A stretch of DNA of 64,000 nt from a candidate division KSB1 bacterium (GCA_034506395.1 JAPDPQ010000029.1:1-64000); one strand, 5' to 3'; shown: positions 1-7,910, counted from the stretch's first letter. The notes: generated by a model from the sequence alone, not told the origin. A program made the numbers and translations.

Positions 1-315
1 GTGGAGCAAAACAAGGATGTGAAAATCTACGGCCTGGATCAGCCCAAGCAGGATTTTAAATCACTGACCGAAGTATTCGAGCTGGCCTGGAAGCATGAGC
101 AACAAGTGACCAAATGGTTGAATGAGATGATGCATCTGGCTGTGGAAGAGAAAGATTACGCCACTCAGAGTTTATTGAAATGGTATATTGACGAGCAAGT
201 GGAAGAAGAAGCATCGATGCTGAAAATCTTGAAGCAGCTCCAGATGGTCGGCGAAAAAGGGCCTGGCATTTTTATGTTGGATGCGCATTTGAAAGAGCGG
301 AAGTTTAAAGGGTAG
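1..315 (+). CDS. Ferritin, C-terminal part (cut by window edge)
   Basis: This is the last 104 residues of a non-heme ferritin, the iron-oxidising and iron-storing cage protein of the cytoplasm. The helix with 'DEQVEEE' matches the fourth-helix ferroxidase region of bacterial ferritins, and the tail 'GPGIFMLDAHL' matches the ferritin C-terminus. Whole proteins are about 165-175 residues, so the true start lies upstream of base 1; the GTG at base 1 is an internal valine codon. It sits ahead of superoxide reductase and thiol peroxidase, which fits a role in keeping free iron away from peroxide. Family assignment is secure; the bacterioferritin alternative is less likely because of the C-terminal motif. 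Confidence 0.85.
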   Translation: MEQNKDVKIYGLDQPKQDFKSLTEVFELAWKHEQQVTKWLNEMMHLAVEEKDYATQSLLKWYIDEQVEEEASMLKILKQLQMVGEKGPGIFMLDAHLKERKFKG

Positions 316-418
316 ATTTCTCAAATTCCAAAATTCAATATCCAAATTCCAAATAAGATCCAATTACCGAAAATTTAAATTCCGAAACAAGGTAATTGGG
401 TAATTGGGAAAAATGAAT

Positions 419-448
419 CCTTTCGAAGGCTTCAAATCTTCGGAAGGG
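419..448. repeat. CCTTTCGAAG-type hairpin
   Basis: Near-perfect 10-bp inverted repeat (CCTTTCGAAG / CTTCGGAAGG) with a 9-nt spacer. The same element, with slightly changed bases, recurs at 13872-13900, so it is a dispersed palindrome. It could act as a transcription terminator for the ferritin gene. Confidence 0.6.
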
Positions 449-480
449 TGATCCATCGATAAGCAAGAGTGAATAAACAT

Positions 481-626
481 ATCTAGATTTCTGCAAAATA
501 TCAGATATCGAGTCATTGCGAGGAGCGAAGCGACGAAGCAATCTTATGGACTAAAGATTGATGAGATTCCTCCCCGCCTACTGGCGGGTCGGAATGACTG
601 GTTTCAGCATTTTGCAGATATCTAAA
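481..626. repeat. Composite palindromic element, copy A (chimeric core)
   Basis: Outer inverted arms carry CTGCAAAAT (491-499) and ATTTTGCAG (609-617). The core starts as the GTCATTGCGAGGAGCGAAGC family (from 512) but ends as the GGAATGAC family (to about 599), with a CCCGCC...GGCGGG hairpin inside. The element fills most of the 316-650 gap and ends about 25 bases before the start codon of desulfoferrodoxin. Related copies lie at 1856-2012, 8026-8172 and 52324-52473. Confidence 0.7.
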
Positions 627-650
627 CCATATCAGGAAAGGAGCGTTCCT

Positions 651-1025
651 ATGACTCAATTAAATCAGATTTACAAATGCGAAATATGCGGCAACATCGT
701 GGAAGTTGTCCATACTGGCAAGGGGGAGTTGGTCTGTTGCGGCCAGCCGATGAAATTGTTGGTTGAAAATACCGTGGACGCCTCGAAAGAGAAGCATGTG
801 CCTGTCATCGAAAAATCTGGCAATAAGGTGACGGTGAAGGTCGGTAGCGTGGCGCATCCGATGGAGGAAAAGCATTACATCGAATTCATCGAGCTCATGG
901 CCGATGGCAAAGTGTATCGGAAATTCCTGAAGCCAGGCGAAGCGCCCGAAGCGACGTTTGAGGTGACAGCGGCGAAATTAACAGCCCGAGAGTATTGCAA
1001 CTTGCATGGCTTGTGGAGAGCGTGA
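651..1025 (+). CDS. dfx: Desulfoferrodoxin (superoxide reductase, 2Fe-SOR)
   Basis: Reduces superoxide to hydrogen peroxide without making oxygen, taking electrons from rubredoxin; typical of anaerobes. The 124-residue product has both iron centres. The N-terminal desulforedoxin-like site has Cys10, Cys13, Cys29 and Cys30. The catalytic centre has His49, His69, His75, His119 and Cys116, with the conserved Glu47-Lys48 pair before the first His. ATG 651 is chosen because AGGAAAGGAG lies just upstream and the protein then starts where the family starts; an in-frame extension back to 558 only reads through the palindromic repeat. A rubredoxin that could be its donor is at 11399. The thiol peroxidase that follows could remove the peroxide formed. 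Confidence 0.95.
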   Translation: MTQLNQIYKCEICGNIVEVVHTGKGELVCCGQPMKLLVENTVDASKEKHVPVIEKSGNKVTVKVGSVAHPMEEKHYIEFIELMADGKVYRKFLKPGEAPEATFEVTAAKLTAREYCNLHGLWRA

Positions 1026-1055
1026 TTTCGATTTTAGAATTTTAAGAAAATTTCT

Positions 1056-1155
1056 CCAACGGATAGAAACAACCCAACGGATTTTTCCCCATGGATGATA
1101 AAACAGCAACAGATGGCATTCAAAAAATATCGGCCGCTGTTCTTTCATCCGTGGG
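1056..1155. repeat. CCAACGGAT repeat arm plus adjoining palindrome
   Basis: Bases 1056-1082 carry one arm of the repeat CCAACGGATAGAAACAACCC (also at 4852 and, with both arms, at 10705-10771). It is followed by an inverted repeat of CCCATGGATGATAAAACAGC (1088-1107) with GCTGTTCTTTCATCCGTGGG (1136-1155). No gene is needed to explain this stretch. Confidence 0.6.
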
Positions 1156-1196
1156 AAATGATTTTTTTTATCGAATGTAAAAATCAGGAGATTCGC

Positions 1197-1739
1197 ATGA
1201 ACAAAATTAACATCGATCAATTGCCCCAGAAAAAAGGCCTGGTTTCGGCCAGAGGCAAGCCCCTCACTTTGCTGGGGCCAGAGTTAAAGGTGGGCGATAA
1301 GGCGCCCGAGTTTCAGGTGGTGGACAATAATTTGAACCCTGTCAAATTGAGTGACTTCAAGGGTAAAGTGGTGTTGTTGAGTGTGACACCATCGGTGGAT
1401 ACGGGCATTTGCGATCTACAGGCGAAGCGGTTCAATAAAATGGCCACTGAAGTTTCGGGCGATGTGGTGATCCTGAATATCAGTGTCGATCTGCCGTTTG
1501 CGCTGGCTCGTTGGTGCGGCGCTACGGGATCGGATAAAATCAAAACATTGAGCGATTACCAGGATTGGAATTTCGGCCTGCAATACGGTTTGCTCATCAA
1601 AGAGACAAGGCTGCTGGCACGCTCGGTGTGGATCATCGATAAAAATGGCATCATTCGATACATCCAGATCGTGCCTGAGTTGCCAACTGAGCCAAATTAT
1701 GACGATGCGTTTCAGGCGTTGAAGAAAGTGGTCGGATAA
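1197..1739 (+). CDS. tpx: Thiol peroxidase (Tpx-type atypical 2-Cys peroxiredoxin)
   Basis: Reduces hydrogen peroxide and organic hydroperoxides with thioredoxin as donor. The 180-residue protein has the Tpx signature 'TPSVDTGIC' with peroxidatic Cys72 and the resolving cysteine Cys107 in 'ARWCGATG'; the spacing of 35 is close to the 34 of E. coli Tpx. ATG 1197 is preceded by CAGGAG at 1185-1190; a longer in-frame start at 1095 would translate the palindromic repeat and is rejected. It lies directly after superoxide reductase, whose product is its substrate. The cysteines are ordinary TGC/TGT codons although this organism makes selenocysteine (see selD). Confidence 0.95.
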   Translation: MNKINIDQLPQKKGLVSARGKPLTLLGPELKVGDKAPEFQVVDNNLNPVKLSDFKGKVVLLSVTPSVDTGICDLQAKRFNKMATEVSGDVVILNISVDLPFALARWCGATGSDKIKTLSDYQDWNFGLQYGLLIKETRLLARSVWIIDKNGIIRYIQIVPELPTEPNYDDAFQALKKVVG

Positions 1740-1772
1740 ATTCCCAGCTTTTTAATCCATTAAGAGGAGTGA

Positions 1773-1839
1773 TGGAGTGTTGGAGTAATGAAAGGTTGAA
1801 GTGTTGAAGCATTCAGGATTCTAATGCTCCAACACTCCA
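1773..1839. repeat. 13-bp inverted repeat downstream of tpx
   Basis: TGGAGTGTTGGAG (1773-1785) pairs perfectly with CTCCAACACTCCA (1827-1839). A looser relative occurs after korB at 15601-15642. It is probably an intergenic palindromic repeat that may help end the tpx transcript. Confidence 0.6.
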
Positions 1840-1855
1840 ATTATGAATCTAATTA

Positions 1856-2012
1856 GGCTTCTGCAAAATTAAAATCTTGTAGTCATTCCGAACGGATCCG
1901 TCCGTCAGCCTACGGACGGAGGAGTGAGGAATCTGCATTTCTCATGAACTCAATTGATTAACAAGATTCCTCGCTACGCTCGGAATGACAGGATTCTCTA
2001 TTTGCAGAAGCC
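1856..2012. repeat. Composite palindromic element, copy B
   Basis: Perfect 12-bp terminal arms GGCTTCTGCAAA (1856-1867) and TTTGCAGAAGCC (2001-2012) enclose a GTCATTCCGAAC...CTCGGAATGAC core (1882-1989) with its own GTCCGT...ACGGAC hairpin. The overall form is like a small non-coding mobile element. It ends about 26 bases before the start codon of the cytochrome gene. Confidence 0.75.
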
Positions 2013-2038
2013 TGCAACTGAAAAATTTAGGAGGTAAA

Positions 2039-3385
2039 ATGAAACGTCTATTTTTCATCTTAGCCCTGCTGTTTTTAATCACCCCCAATTTATTCTCTCA
2101 GCAACTTCCTGCAGGAGAAGAAGCGCTAGGGACGAAAAAATACGATCAATACGAAAAGCCTGAGGTCTGCAAGAGCTGCCACCCTGATATTTATCAGCAA
2201 TGGACCCAATCGATGATGTCGCAATCTTATGTCCATCATTGGGATGAGATTGAGTATTTCGATCTGGCAGTGGCGCATGGGAAGGCGGATTCGAAGTTCT
2301 GGCCTGTATCCCATGGCTGCAACGGCTGTCATGCGCCGCTGGCGTTTTTGGCAGGGCAGGTGCCACCACCTCGGCCAGCGGAAAATTCTCGAGCCAACGA
2401 AGGCGTCAGTTGCGATGTCTGCCACACCATTACAGGCTTCAAGGGCGATACGCCATTCAATTTCAGCTATATTTCTCAGCCAGGGAGGGTGAAATACGGG
2501 CCTAAACCAGGATTGGTCTCTCCGCATCATGAGACTAAGCAGAGCGATTTCATGACCCAGGCTGAATTCTGTGGCAACTGCCATAATGAAAAAGATCCCT
2601 GGGGCGTCTGGGTGAAATCGACACATCTGGAATGGAAAGAGGGACCTTATGCCAAAGAAGGCGTGCCCTGCCATCGCTGCCATGCACCCAAAGCCTGGGG
2701 CAAAAACGCCACGATGTCCAAAGAAGATATGGTCGCCCAGCATCTGTTCCATGGAGCGCATGATCCTGGCAAAATTGCTGGAACCATCGAAATTCGCATG
2801 CACCCAGAGGAGCGAGAGGTGGAAGTGGGTGGTACCGTGGTTTTGAAGGTGCAGTTATTCAATGCCAAGACAGGACATAAATTTCCTACGGGATCGGTGG
2901 AAGATCGCATCGTGTGGCTACATGTAACGGCGACCGATGCGGCTGGCAAAGAGTATCATCTGCCCGTGGATAAGAAGGGTTTCGAGGGCGAAGAGTACAC
3001 CATTGCGGCGGATGTGCTGGCGTATCAGGATCTGGGCATCCCCAAAGGCATTCCCAATTTCAAAGGTGTGCAGCGGGATGGTGTTCCAATCGGTGACAGA
3101 ATTTTCCGCATGCCCTATTTCGATGAACAGGGACGGATGACCATCATGCAATGGAATACGGCGAAACTGGGTGTAGACTATCGTATTGGCCCCAGAGAGA
3201 CGAAGGTCGAGACCTACACATGGAAGCTCCCTGAAAACATCGCTGTTGGCAAAGTTACTTTCAAGGCTCAGTTGAATTATCAAAAATTGGTGAAGCCAGT
3301 GGCGGATTTTCTGGGCGTTCCTGCCGATGAAAGCGAAATCGTGCCCGTCAATTCGGCGACGACGTGGGTTGAGGTTTATGATTAA
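2039..3385 (+). CDS. Pentaheme c-type cytochrome (cytochrome c554-like)
   Basis: A 448-residue exported electron-transfer protein. A signal peptide of about 20 residues is followed by five CxxCH heme-attachment sites starting at Cys44, Cys94, Cys125, Cys178 and Cys211. The C-terminal half (about 250-440) has no heme sites and looks like a beta-rich domain with the 'GHKFPTGS' signature seen in C-terminal domains of multiheme cytochromes of the c554/c-prime group. ATG 2039 follows TTAGGAGG. The next gene encodes a heme-tagged porin, so the two could pass electrons across the outer membrane. The natural substrate cannot be told: electron carrier, or a nitrogen- or oxygen-compound reductase. Confidence 0.85.
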   Translation: MKRLFFILALLFLITPNLFSQQLPAGEEALGTKKYDQYEKPEVCKSCHPDIYQQWTQSMMSQSYVHHWDEIEYFDLAVAHGKADSKFWPVSHGCNGCHAPLAFLAGQVPPPRPAENSRANEGVSCDVCHTITGFKGDTPFNFSYISQPGRVKYGPKPGLVSPHHETKQSDFMTQAEFCGNCHNEKDPWGVWVKSTHLEWKEGPYAKEGVPCHRCHAPKAWGKNATMSKEDMVAQHLFHGAHDPGKIAGTIEIRMHPEEREVEVGGTVVLKVQLFNAKTGHKFPTGSVEDRIVWLHVTATDAAGKEYHLPVDKKGFEGEEYTIAADVLAYQDLGIPKGIPNFKGVQRDGVPIGDRIFRMPYFDEQGRMTIMQWNTAKLGVDYRIGPRETKVETYTWKLPENIAVGKVTFKAQLNYQKLVKPVADFLGVPADESEIVPVNSATTWVEVYD

Positions 3386-3390
3386 TTTTT

Positions 3391-3630
3391 GACCGCTAAT
3401 TTCGCTAATTTGTCGAATTGCGCTAATTCGTCATTTGGAATAATTAGCACTGGAGAGAAAACTCTATGATTTGCGATTTGCCAGTCATTGCGAGGCGTTT
3501 TTTGCCGAAGCAATCTTTTTAATGAACGAAGGATTGCTTCATCGCTTCGCTCCTCGCAATGACTGATGAAATATCAGTTAATGAGTTTTCGTCCAAACAA
3601 TAATTAGGGCAATTAGTGGTCGATGGATTT
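3391..3630. repeat. GACCGCTAATTT palindrome with a second palindrome nested inside
   Basis: The outer arms are GACCGCTAATTTCGCTAATT (from 3391, just after the stop codon) and the degenerate inverse CAATTAGTGGTC ending near 3623. Inside lies a complete GTCATTGCGAGG...CCTCGCAATGAC element (3484-3563). The whole gap between the cytochrome and porin genes is therefore repeat sequence. Confidence 0.6.
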
Positions 3631-3667
3631 TGCCCGAAATGATCAAATTGAATGAGGAGAACATAGA

Positions 3668-4840
3668 ATGAGATTTCAAAAAGTGTTAATCAGCTTTGTC
3701 GTTCTGCTTTTTACTTTATCATTATTTCTTCCCACCGATTCCAATGCTATCCCCGCTTTTGCCCGTCGTTACAAGATTTCCTGCACCACATGTCATGCGC
3801 CATTCCCCAAGCTGAAACCTTATGGCGATGAGTTTGCGGGCAACGGTTTTATCATGGTCGAAAATGAAAAGGAGCGGGATTATGTTACGGCTGGCGATAA
3901 TCTGCTCTGGTTGAACAAAGAATTCCCTGTAGCGGTGCGATTCGATGCGTATGCCCTATTCGATGACAAGACCGATATCGACAAAGACCTGCAGATTCCC
4001 TGGGGCTTGAAATTTATGTCGGGTGGCACGCTCTATAAAAGTATTGGCTATTATTTTTACTTCTATCTTTCCGAGCGAGGCGAGGTGGCAGGCATTGAAG
4101 ACGCATACGTTCATTTTGATAACGTGTTCGGCACGCCGCTGGATATCATGGTCGGCCAGTTCCAGACCTCAGATCCGCTGATGAAACGGGAATTGCGACT
4201 GACGTTTGAGGATTATGTTTTCTATAAAACCAAAATCGGCGATTCCCGAACCAATCTGGCTTATGATCGAGGCTTGATGTTGGTCTATGGTATTCAACAA
4301 ACAGGAACGGATTTGGTTGGATTGATCGTCAATGGTAATGGGAAGGGCGAAGCAGGGGCCGATCGAAAATTTGACGATGATAAATACAAAAATTTCGGTC
4401 TGCGAATCAACCAGGGGGTGGGCAAAATCGGCAGTATTGGCGGCTATTTCTATCAGGGCAAAGAGAAGCTGAACGCTTTTGTGAATGACATTACATATTA
4501 CGGGCCTGATGTCAATATCGCTGCTGGGCCGCTGGAATTGACCGCTCAATACTTGATCCGCAAGGACACCAATCCGTTGTTCGTTTCCAATGCCACCGAG
4601 ATCAAATCCGAGGGAATTGTGGCCGAATTGATCTATTCACCCAAGCTGGACATGTCCCGCTTCTATTTCACGGGATTGTACAACCGCATTGATTCGGATT
4701 TGGATGCTTATGACTATCATACGGCAACGCTCAGCGGCACCTATCTGGTCGCCCGAAATTTGCGGCTCATTGCGGAGTACACCAGAGATATCGAGTTCGA
4801 GATGAATCGGTTTACATTGGGATTGGTTACTGGATTTTAA
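3668..4840 (+). CDS. Outer-membrane porin-like barrel with an N-terminal c-heme site
   Basis: A signal peptide (about 1-27) is followed at once by a single heme site, Cys39-Thr-Thr-Cys42-His43, in the context 'IPAFARRYKISCTTCHAPF'. The remaining 340 residues are alternating aromatic/polar beta strands ending in a terminal Phe, as expected for an outer-membrane barrel. GAGGAGA precedes ATG 3668. The general layout (export signal, one CxxCH, barrel) is found in uncharacterised cytochrome/porin proteins of metal- and sulfur-metabolising bacteria. Next to a pentaheme cytochrome it suggests electron conduction through the outer membrane, but this is inference; a pore that merely carries a heme plug is equally open. 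Confidence 0.7.
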   Translation: MRFQKVLISFVVLLFTLSLFLPTDSNAIPAFARRYKISCTTCHAPFPKLKPYGDEFAGNGFIMVENEKERDYVTAGDNLLWLNKEFPVAVRFDAYALFDDKTDIDKDLQIPWGLKFMSGGTLYKSIGYYFYFYLSERGEVAGIEDAYVHFDNVFGTPLDIMVGQFQTSDPLMKRELRLTFEDYVFYKTKIGDSRTNLAYDRGLMLVYGIQQTGTDLVGLIVNGNGKGEAGADRKFDDDKYKNFGLRINQGVGKIGSIGGYFYQGKEKLNAFVNDITYYGPDVNIAAGPLELTAQYLIRKDTNPLFVSNATEIKSEGIVAELIYSPKLDMSRFYFTGLYNRIDSDLDAYDYHTATLSGTYLVARNLRLIAEYTRDIEFEMNRFTLGLVTGF

Positions 4841-4851
4841 ACAAAAAAATT

Positions 4852-5040
4852 CCAACGGATAGAAACAACCCAATGGATGATTTCGATTTTCGATTTACGA
4901 ATTTAGATCTTAGAATAGCGCTGGTACTGAAATTTTTGCCCATATTTCAATTTACTGAAAACAATGCAACTGATGATTTCCCACGAATGATAGAACAATC
5001 ACGGATATAATTTTAACGTGCTGAATCATTCGTGGGGAAA
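4852..5040. repeat. CCAACGGAT repeat arm and a CCCACGAATGAT palindrome
   Basis: Contents of the 311-base gap before the superoxide dismutase gene. Bases 4852-4880 repeat the CCAACGGATAGAAACAACCC arm seen at 1056. TTTCCCACGAATGAT (4977-4991) pairs with ATCATTCGTGGGGAAA (5025-5040), one base longer. No coding signal was seen. Confidence 0.55.
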
Positions 5041-5151
5041 AGTCGAAACCAATATACGGATGCCAAGCAGTCTAACAGATTCCTAGTTTTTTATCTGTGG
5101 CTGTTTTATCATCCGTGTGGAACCACTTTTTTAAAAGATAGGAGTGAACCC

Positions 5152-5868
5152 ATGTCATCCAACCGACGAGAGTTTTTAAAGCAAGCGGGAATTGGGGGCG
5201 GCGTATTGTTGTTCGGCAGCGGGATGGTTCATGCCAGCGGCATGGGCAAGCAGGGTCAGCCCATTGAGCCAGGCCAGCATCAACTGGCGCCGTTGCCGTA
5301 CGATTACAATGCGCTGGAGCCAGTGATTGACGAGCAGACGTTGCGATTGCATCATGGCAAACACCATGCAGGTTATGTGAAGGGCTTGAACACGGCCGAG
5401 ATCAAGCTCAAAGAGGCTCGGGAAGCCAACGATTTTGCGTTGATCAAACATTGGGAGCGGGAACTGGCGTTTCACGGCTCGGGACATGTATTGCATGAGA
5501 TGTTCTGGCAGAATCTGTCGCCCAAAGGCGGCGGCAAGCCCGATGGCAAATTGGCCAAAGCCATCGACGCTGAGTTCGGTAGCTTCGATGCCTTCAAAGC
5601 GCAGATGATCGCTGCCACCAATGCTGTAGAAGGCAGTGGCTGGGGCGTGTTCGCCTATCATGTGCCATTTAAAAAATTAGTTATTCTTCAGGCCGAGAAG
5701 CATCAGGATTTGACCATCTGGGGAGCAATTCCGCTTTTGGTCATTGATGTCTGGGAACATGCCTATTATCTCAAATATCAAAATCGGCGCTCCGATTTTG
5801 TGACGGCGATTTTTGATATTATCAATTGGAAGGATGTGGCGGCGAGGTTTGAAGAAGCCAGTGAATAA
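5152..5868 (+). CDS. sod: Fe/Mn superoxide dismutase with Tat export signal
   Basis: Dismutates superoxide to oxygen and peroxide, here probably outside the cytoplasm. The 238-residue protein begins with a twin-arginine signal ('NRREFLKQAG' plus a hydrophobic glycine-rich stretch). The mature part has all four metal ligands in their usual contexts: His in 'LHHGKHHAGYV', His in 'GSGHVLHEMFW', and Asp and His in 'DVWEHAYYL'. ATG 5152 is preceded by ATAGGAG; an extension to 5032 reads only repeat sequence. Metal choice (Fe or Mn) cannot be settled by eye. A periplasmic SOD beside a cytoplasmic superoxide reductase splits the defence between compartments. Confidence 0.93.
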   Translation: MSSNRREFLKQAGIGGGVLLFGSGMVHASGMGKQGQPIEPGQHQLAPLPYDYNALEPVIDEQTLRLHHGKHHAGYVKGLNTAEIKLKEAREANDFALIKHWERELAFHGSGHVLHEMFWQNLSPKGGGKPDGKLAKAIDAEFGSFDAFKAQMIAATNAVEGSGWGVFAYHVPFKKLVILQAEKHQDLTIWGAIPLLVIDVWEHAYYLKYQNRRSDFVTAIFDIINWKDVAARFEEASE

Positions 5869-6034
5869 ATCTCAAAAAACAAATTTCAAATAAAATTCAA
5901 ATCTCGATTTTCAATCCCCAAACTTTCATCTGCAGAAATAATCAGAGTGTTTGAGATTTTGGAAATTGATGATTTGAGATTTATTTGATTTTTGAGATTT
6001 GTCTATTTGGAATTTTAAGCATGGGAATTGAGCT

Positions 6035-6829
6035 ATGAAAAAAATGATCCCCATCATCATTGTCATTTTAGCATTCACCACACGGCTGTTGCCAAACTCT
6101 GGTGGCATCACGGGGCGGACGACTACGGGCTGCACCTGTCATGGAACGCTGAGCGCAGGGAATTCGGTGATAACCATCAGCGCCTCGCCCGATATTTTTT
6201 CAGGCGCTGGTTTTGCAGCGGGCAATACCTATACTCTGACCATCACGGTCACGGGAGGCCCCAGTGGGAATTCAGGCGGCTTTAATTTGAAAGCATCAGC
6301 GGGAAGCTTCAGCAATCCCAGCGCTGCTGCCAAATTGCAATCGGGCGAAGTCACCCACAAAAATCCCTCATCCCGAACCTGGACCGTAGATTGGACCGCA
6401 CCCACCACGCCCACTGATTCGGTGGTGTTCAATTTTACGGGCAATTCGGTCAATAACAATGGGGATTCTTCAGGGGATGATCCCACCGAGGTTGCTCGAA
6501 GGACGGCCTATCGAACGACGGCGATTGTCGATCGGGACCTGCTGGTCGTTACCAGTTTCCAACTCTGGCAGAATTATCCCAACCCATTCAATGCCGAAAC
6601 CACGATCGGTTATCAGATTCATCGGCCAGGTGAGGTTCGGTTGCGGATTTTCGATCTGAATGGACGGGAGATTTTTAGCGCCACGCAGCAGCATGGTACG
6701 GCGGGAACTTATTTCTTCCATTGGAATGGGATCGGCATGGACGGCCGCCCAGCGGCTTCGGGCGTTTATGCCTATCAGGTCACCTTCAACAATACGACCC
6801 AAAGTCGAAAACTAATTTTGTTGAAGTGA
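6035..6829 (+). CDS. Secreted protein with T9SS sorting tail (reelin-like/choice-of-anchor type)
   Basis: A 264-residue exported protein. After a short signal peptide it has 'TTGCTCHGTLS', a CxCH rather than CxxCH arrangement, then a beta-sandwich of about 120 residues with 'GGFNLKASAGSF' that resembles the reelin-like or choice-of-anchor V domain. The last 80 residues are a type IX secretion sorting domain, starting 'LWQNYPNPFNAETTIGY' and ending 'SRKLILLK'. Function is unknown. In relatives of this domain a heme-like cysteine motif often sits near the N-terminus; whether heme binds to CxCH here is doubtful. The ribosome binding site is weak. Confidence 0.75.
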   Translation: MKKMIPIIIVILAFTTRLLPNSGGITGRTTTGCTCHGTLSAGNSVITISASPDIFSGAGFAAGNTYTLTITVTGGPSGNSGGFNLKASAGSFSNPSAAAKLQSGEVTHKNPSSRTWTVDWTAPTTPTDSVVFNFTGNSVNNNGDSSGDDPTEVARRTAYRTTAIVDRDLLVVTSFQLWQNYPNPFNAETTIGYQIHRPGEVRLRIFDLNGREIFSATQQHGTAGTYFFHWNGIGMDGRPAASGVYAYQVTFNNTTQSRKLILLK

Positions 6830-6932
6830 AAAAAATTGTTGATAATATGAAATAAAATTTGCATATTTTAGCGGTCTAAGTGTAAAAGATCATAGGGCAA
6901 ATAAAGCAAAATAACTAAGCTGCTATTTTTTG

Positions 6933-6965
6933 ACATCCCCCCTGTCCCCCCTTCAAAGGGGGGAA
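6933..6965. repeat. CCCCCCTTCAAAGGGGGG hairpin
   Basis: Perfect CCCCCC (6946-6951) / GGGGGG (6958-6963) stem with TTCAAA loop, preceded by CATCCCCCCTGT. It is one half of the palindrome present complete at 9633-9707. Confidence 0.6.
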
Positions 6966-7061
6966 TGCTGAAACTCCCAATGCCAGTTTGTGGAGGAGAG
7001 TGGAGGATGTAAAAGCAATTTTGCCAAGTAGTCCAAATTAACCCAATCAGGAGGGAGAATT

Positions 7062-7253
7062 ATGAAGACAAATGTTGGCGCTACGGACAAACTGATCCGC
7101 ATCGTAGTGGGTATTCTGTTAATCGTTTGGGGCATCTTTGGCTCCAAGATTTGGGTCATTATTGGCCTGATCCCGCTCATCACAGGCTTGATCGGCTATT
7201 GCCCGCTTTACACAGTGCTGGGTATTAACACCTGCAAAACCAAAACCCAGTGA
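7062..7253 (+). CDS. Small DUF2892 inner-membrane protein
   Basis: A 63-residue protein with two hydrophobic helices (about 9-27 and 29-46) joined by a short turn. The pattern 'NVGATDKLIRIVVGILLI...GLIPLITGLIGYCPLYTVLGI' is diagnostic of DUF2892 (YgaP-like membrane domain). Such domains are often next to or fused with rhodaneses and other sulfur or redox proteins, but their function is not established. AGGAGGGAG lies just before ATG 7062. A strong hairpin follows the stop. Confidence 0.85.
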   Translation: MKTNVGATDKLIRIVVGILLIVWGIFGSKIWVIIGLIPLITGLIGYCPLYTVLGINTCKTKTQ

Positions 7254-7277
7254 TCAGATAGTAAAGTATCATTTTAC

Positions 7278-7313
7278 CCTGATTCCATTCGCCAATTGGC
7301 GGATGGAATCAGG
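7278..7313. terminator. Hairpin after the DUF2892 gene
   Basis: CCTGATTCCATTCGCC pairs with GGCGGATGGAATCAGG (15 of 16) across an AATT loop, 25 bases past the stop. There is no long T run. The same CTGATTCCAT core forms a hairpin at 11311-11344, so it may be a dispersed palindrome serving as terminator. Confidence 0.55.
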
Positions 7314-7352
7314 CAATTTCATTTACCTAAAACGTCGTGTCCGAAATTTCTT

Positions 7353-7910
7353 ATGTTCACGTCTTTCATCGATATTCTGAACAAACGAAAAGCGTCTCGT
7401 GCCATTGCCATCACGGCATTGAGCGACGAGATCATCCATAAATTGATGGCTGCGGCCCAGCTTTCAGCCTCCTGTTTCAATAATCAACCCTGGCGATTTT
7501 TATTTCTGACCGAACCAGAAGCGTTGGAGAAAGGTCGTAAAGCGCTCTCAGGCGGCAATAGCTGGGCAAAAACAGCGCCCTTGCTAATCGTTGGATTCTC
7601 CAAACCCGATCTGGATTGCCAGCTAAAAGATGGTCGTAATTATTATTTGTTCGATCTCGGCATGGCCTGCCAGTTGATTCTCTTGCAAGCCACAGAACTG
7701 AATTTGATCGCTCGTCCCATGGCAGGCTTTTCGCCGCAGGTGATCAAAGACGAATTTAAAATCCCTGCGGAGTGGGAAATATACGTCATGATCGCCGTAG
7801 GTTATGAGGGCGATATAAGCCAGTTGAGTGAAGACTTGCAGAAGAAATCCTTGGCGCCGAGAACGAGAAAGCCGCTGGCGGAGAATTTTTTTATCAACAA
7901 GTTTGTGTGA
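7353..7910 (+). CDS. Nitroreductase family protein
   Basis: A 185-residue FMN-dependent oxidoreductase of the nitroreductase fold. The N-terminal 'RKASRAI' (the usual RRSxRxF position), the 'SASCFNNQPWRFLFL' segment that contacts FMN, and 'DLGMACQLILLQATELNL' of the dimer-forming helix are all present. Substrate is unknown; small members of this family reduce quinones, nitroaromatics or flavins. ATG 7353 is chosen because the extension to 7296 overlaps the terminator hairpin, though no strong ribosome binding site is visible. It fits the redox theme of the region. Confidence 0.85.
   Translation: MFTSFIDILNKRKASRAIAITALSDEIIHKLMAAAQLSASCFNNQPWRFLFLTEPEALEKGRKALSGGNSWAKTAPLLIVGFSKPDLDCQLKDGRNYYLFDLGMACQLILLQATELNLIARPMAGFSPQVIKDEFKIPAEWEIYVMIAVGYEGDISQLSEDLQKKSLAPRTRKPLAENFFINKFV

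Noticed and set aside
558-650. N-terminal extension of desulfoferrodoxin
   Set aside because: The extra residues are translation of a palindromic repeat; a strong ribosome binding site and the family start point to ATG 651.
2126-2803. Long minus-strand frame opposite the pentaheme cytochrome
   Set aside because: It is the shadow of a clear gene with signal peptide and five heme motifs on the plus strand.
5032-5151. Longer start for superoxide dismutase
   Set aside because: Would bury the twin-arginine signal behind 40 residues of repeat-derived sequence.
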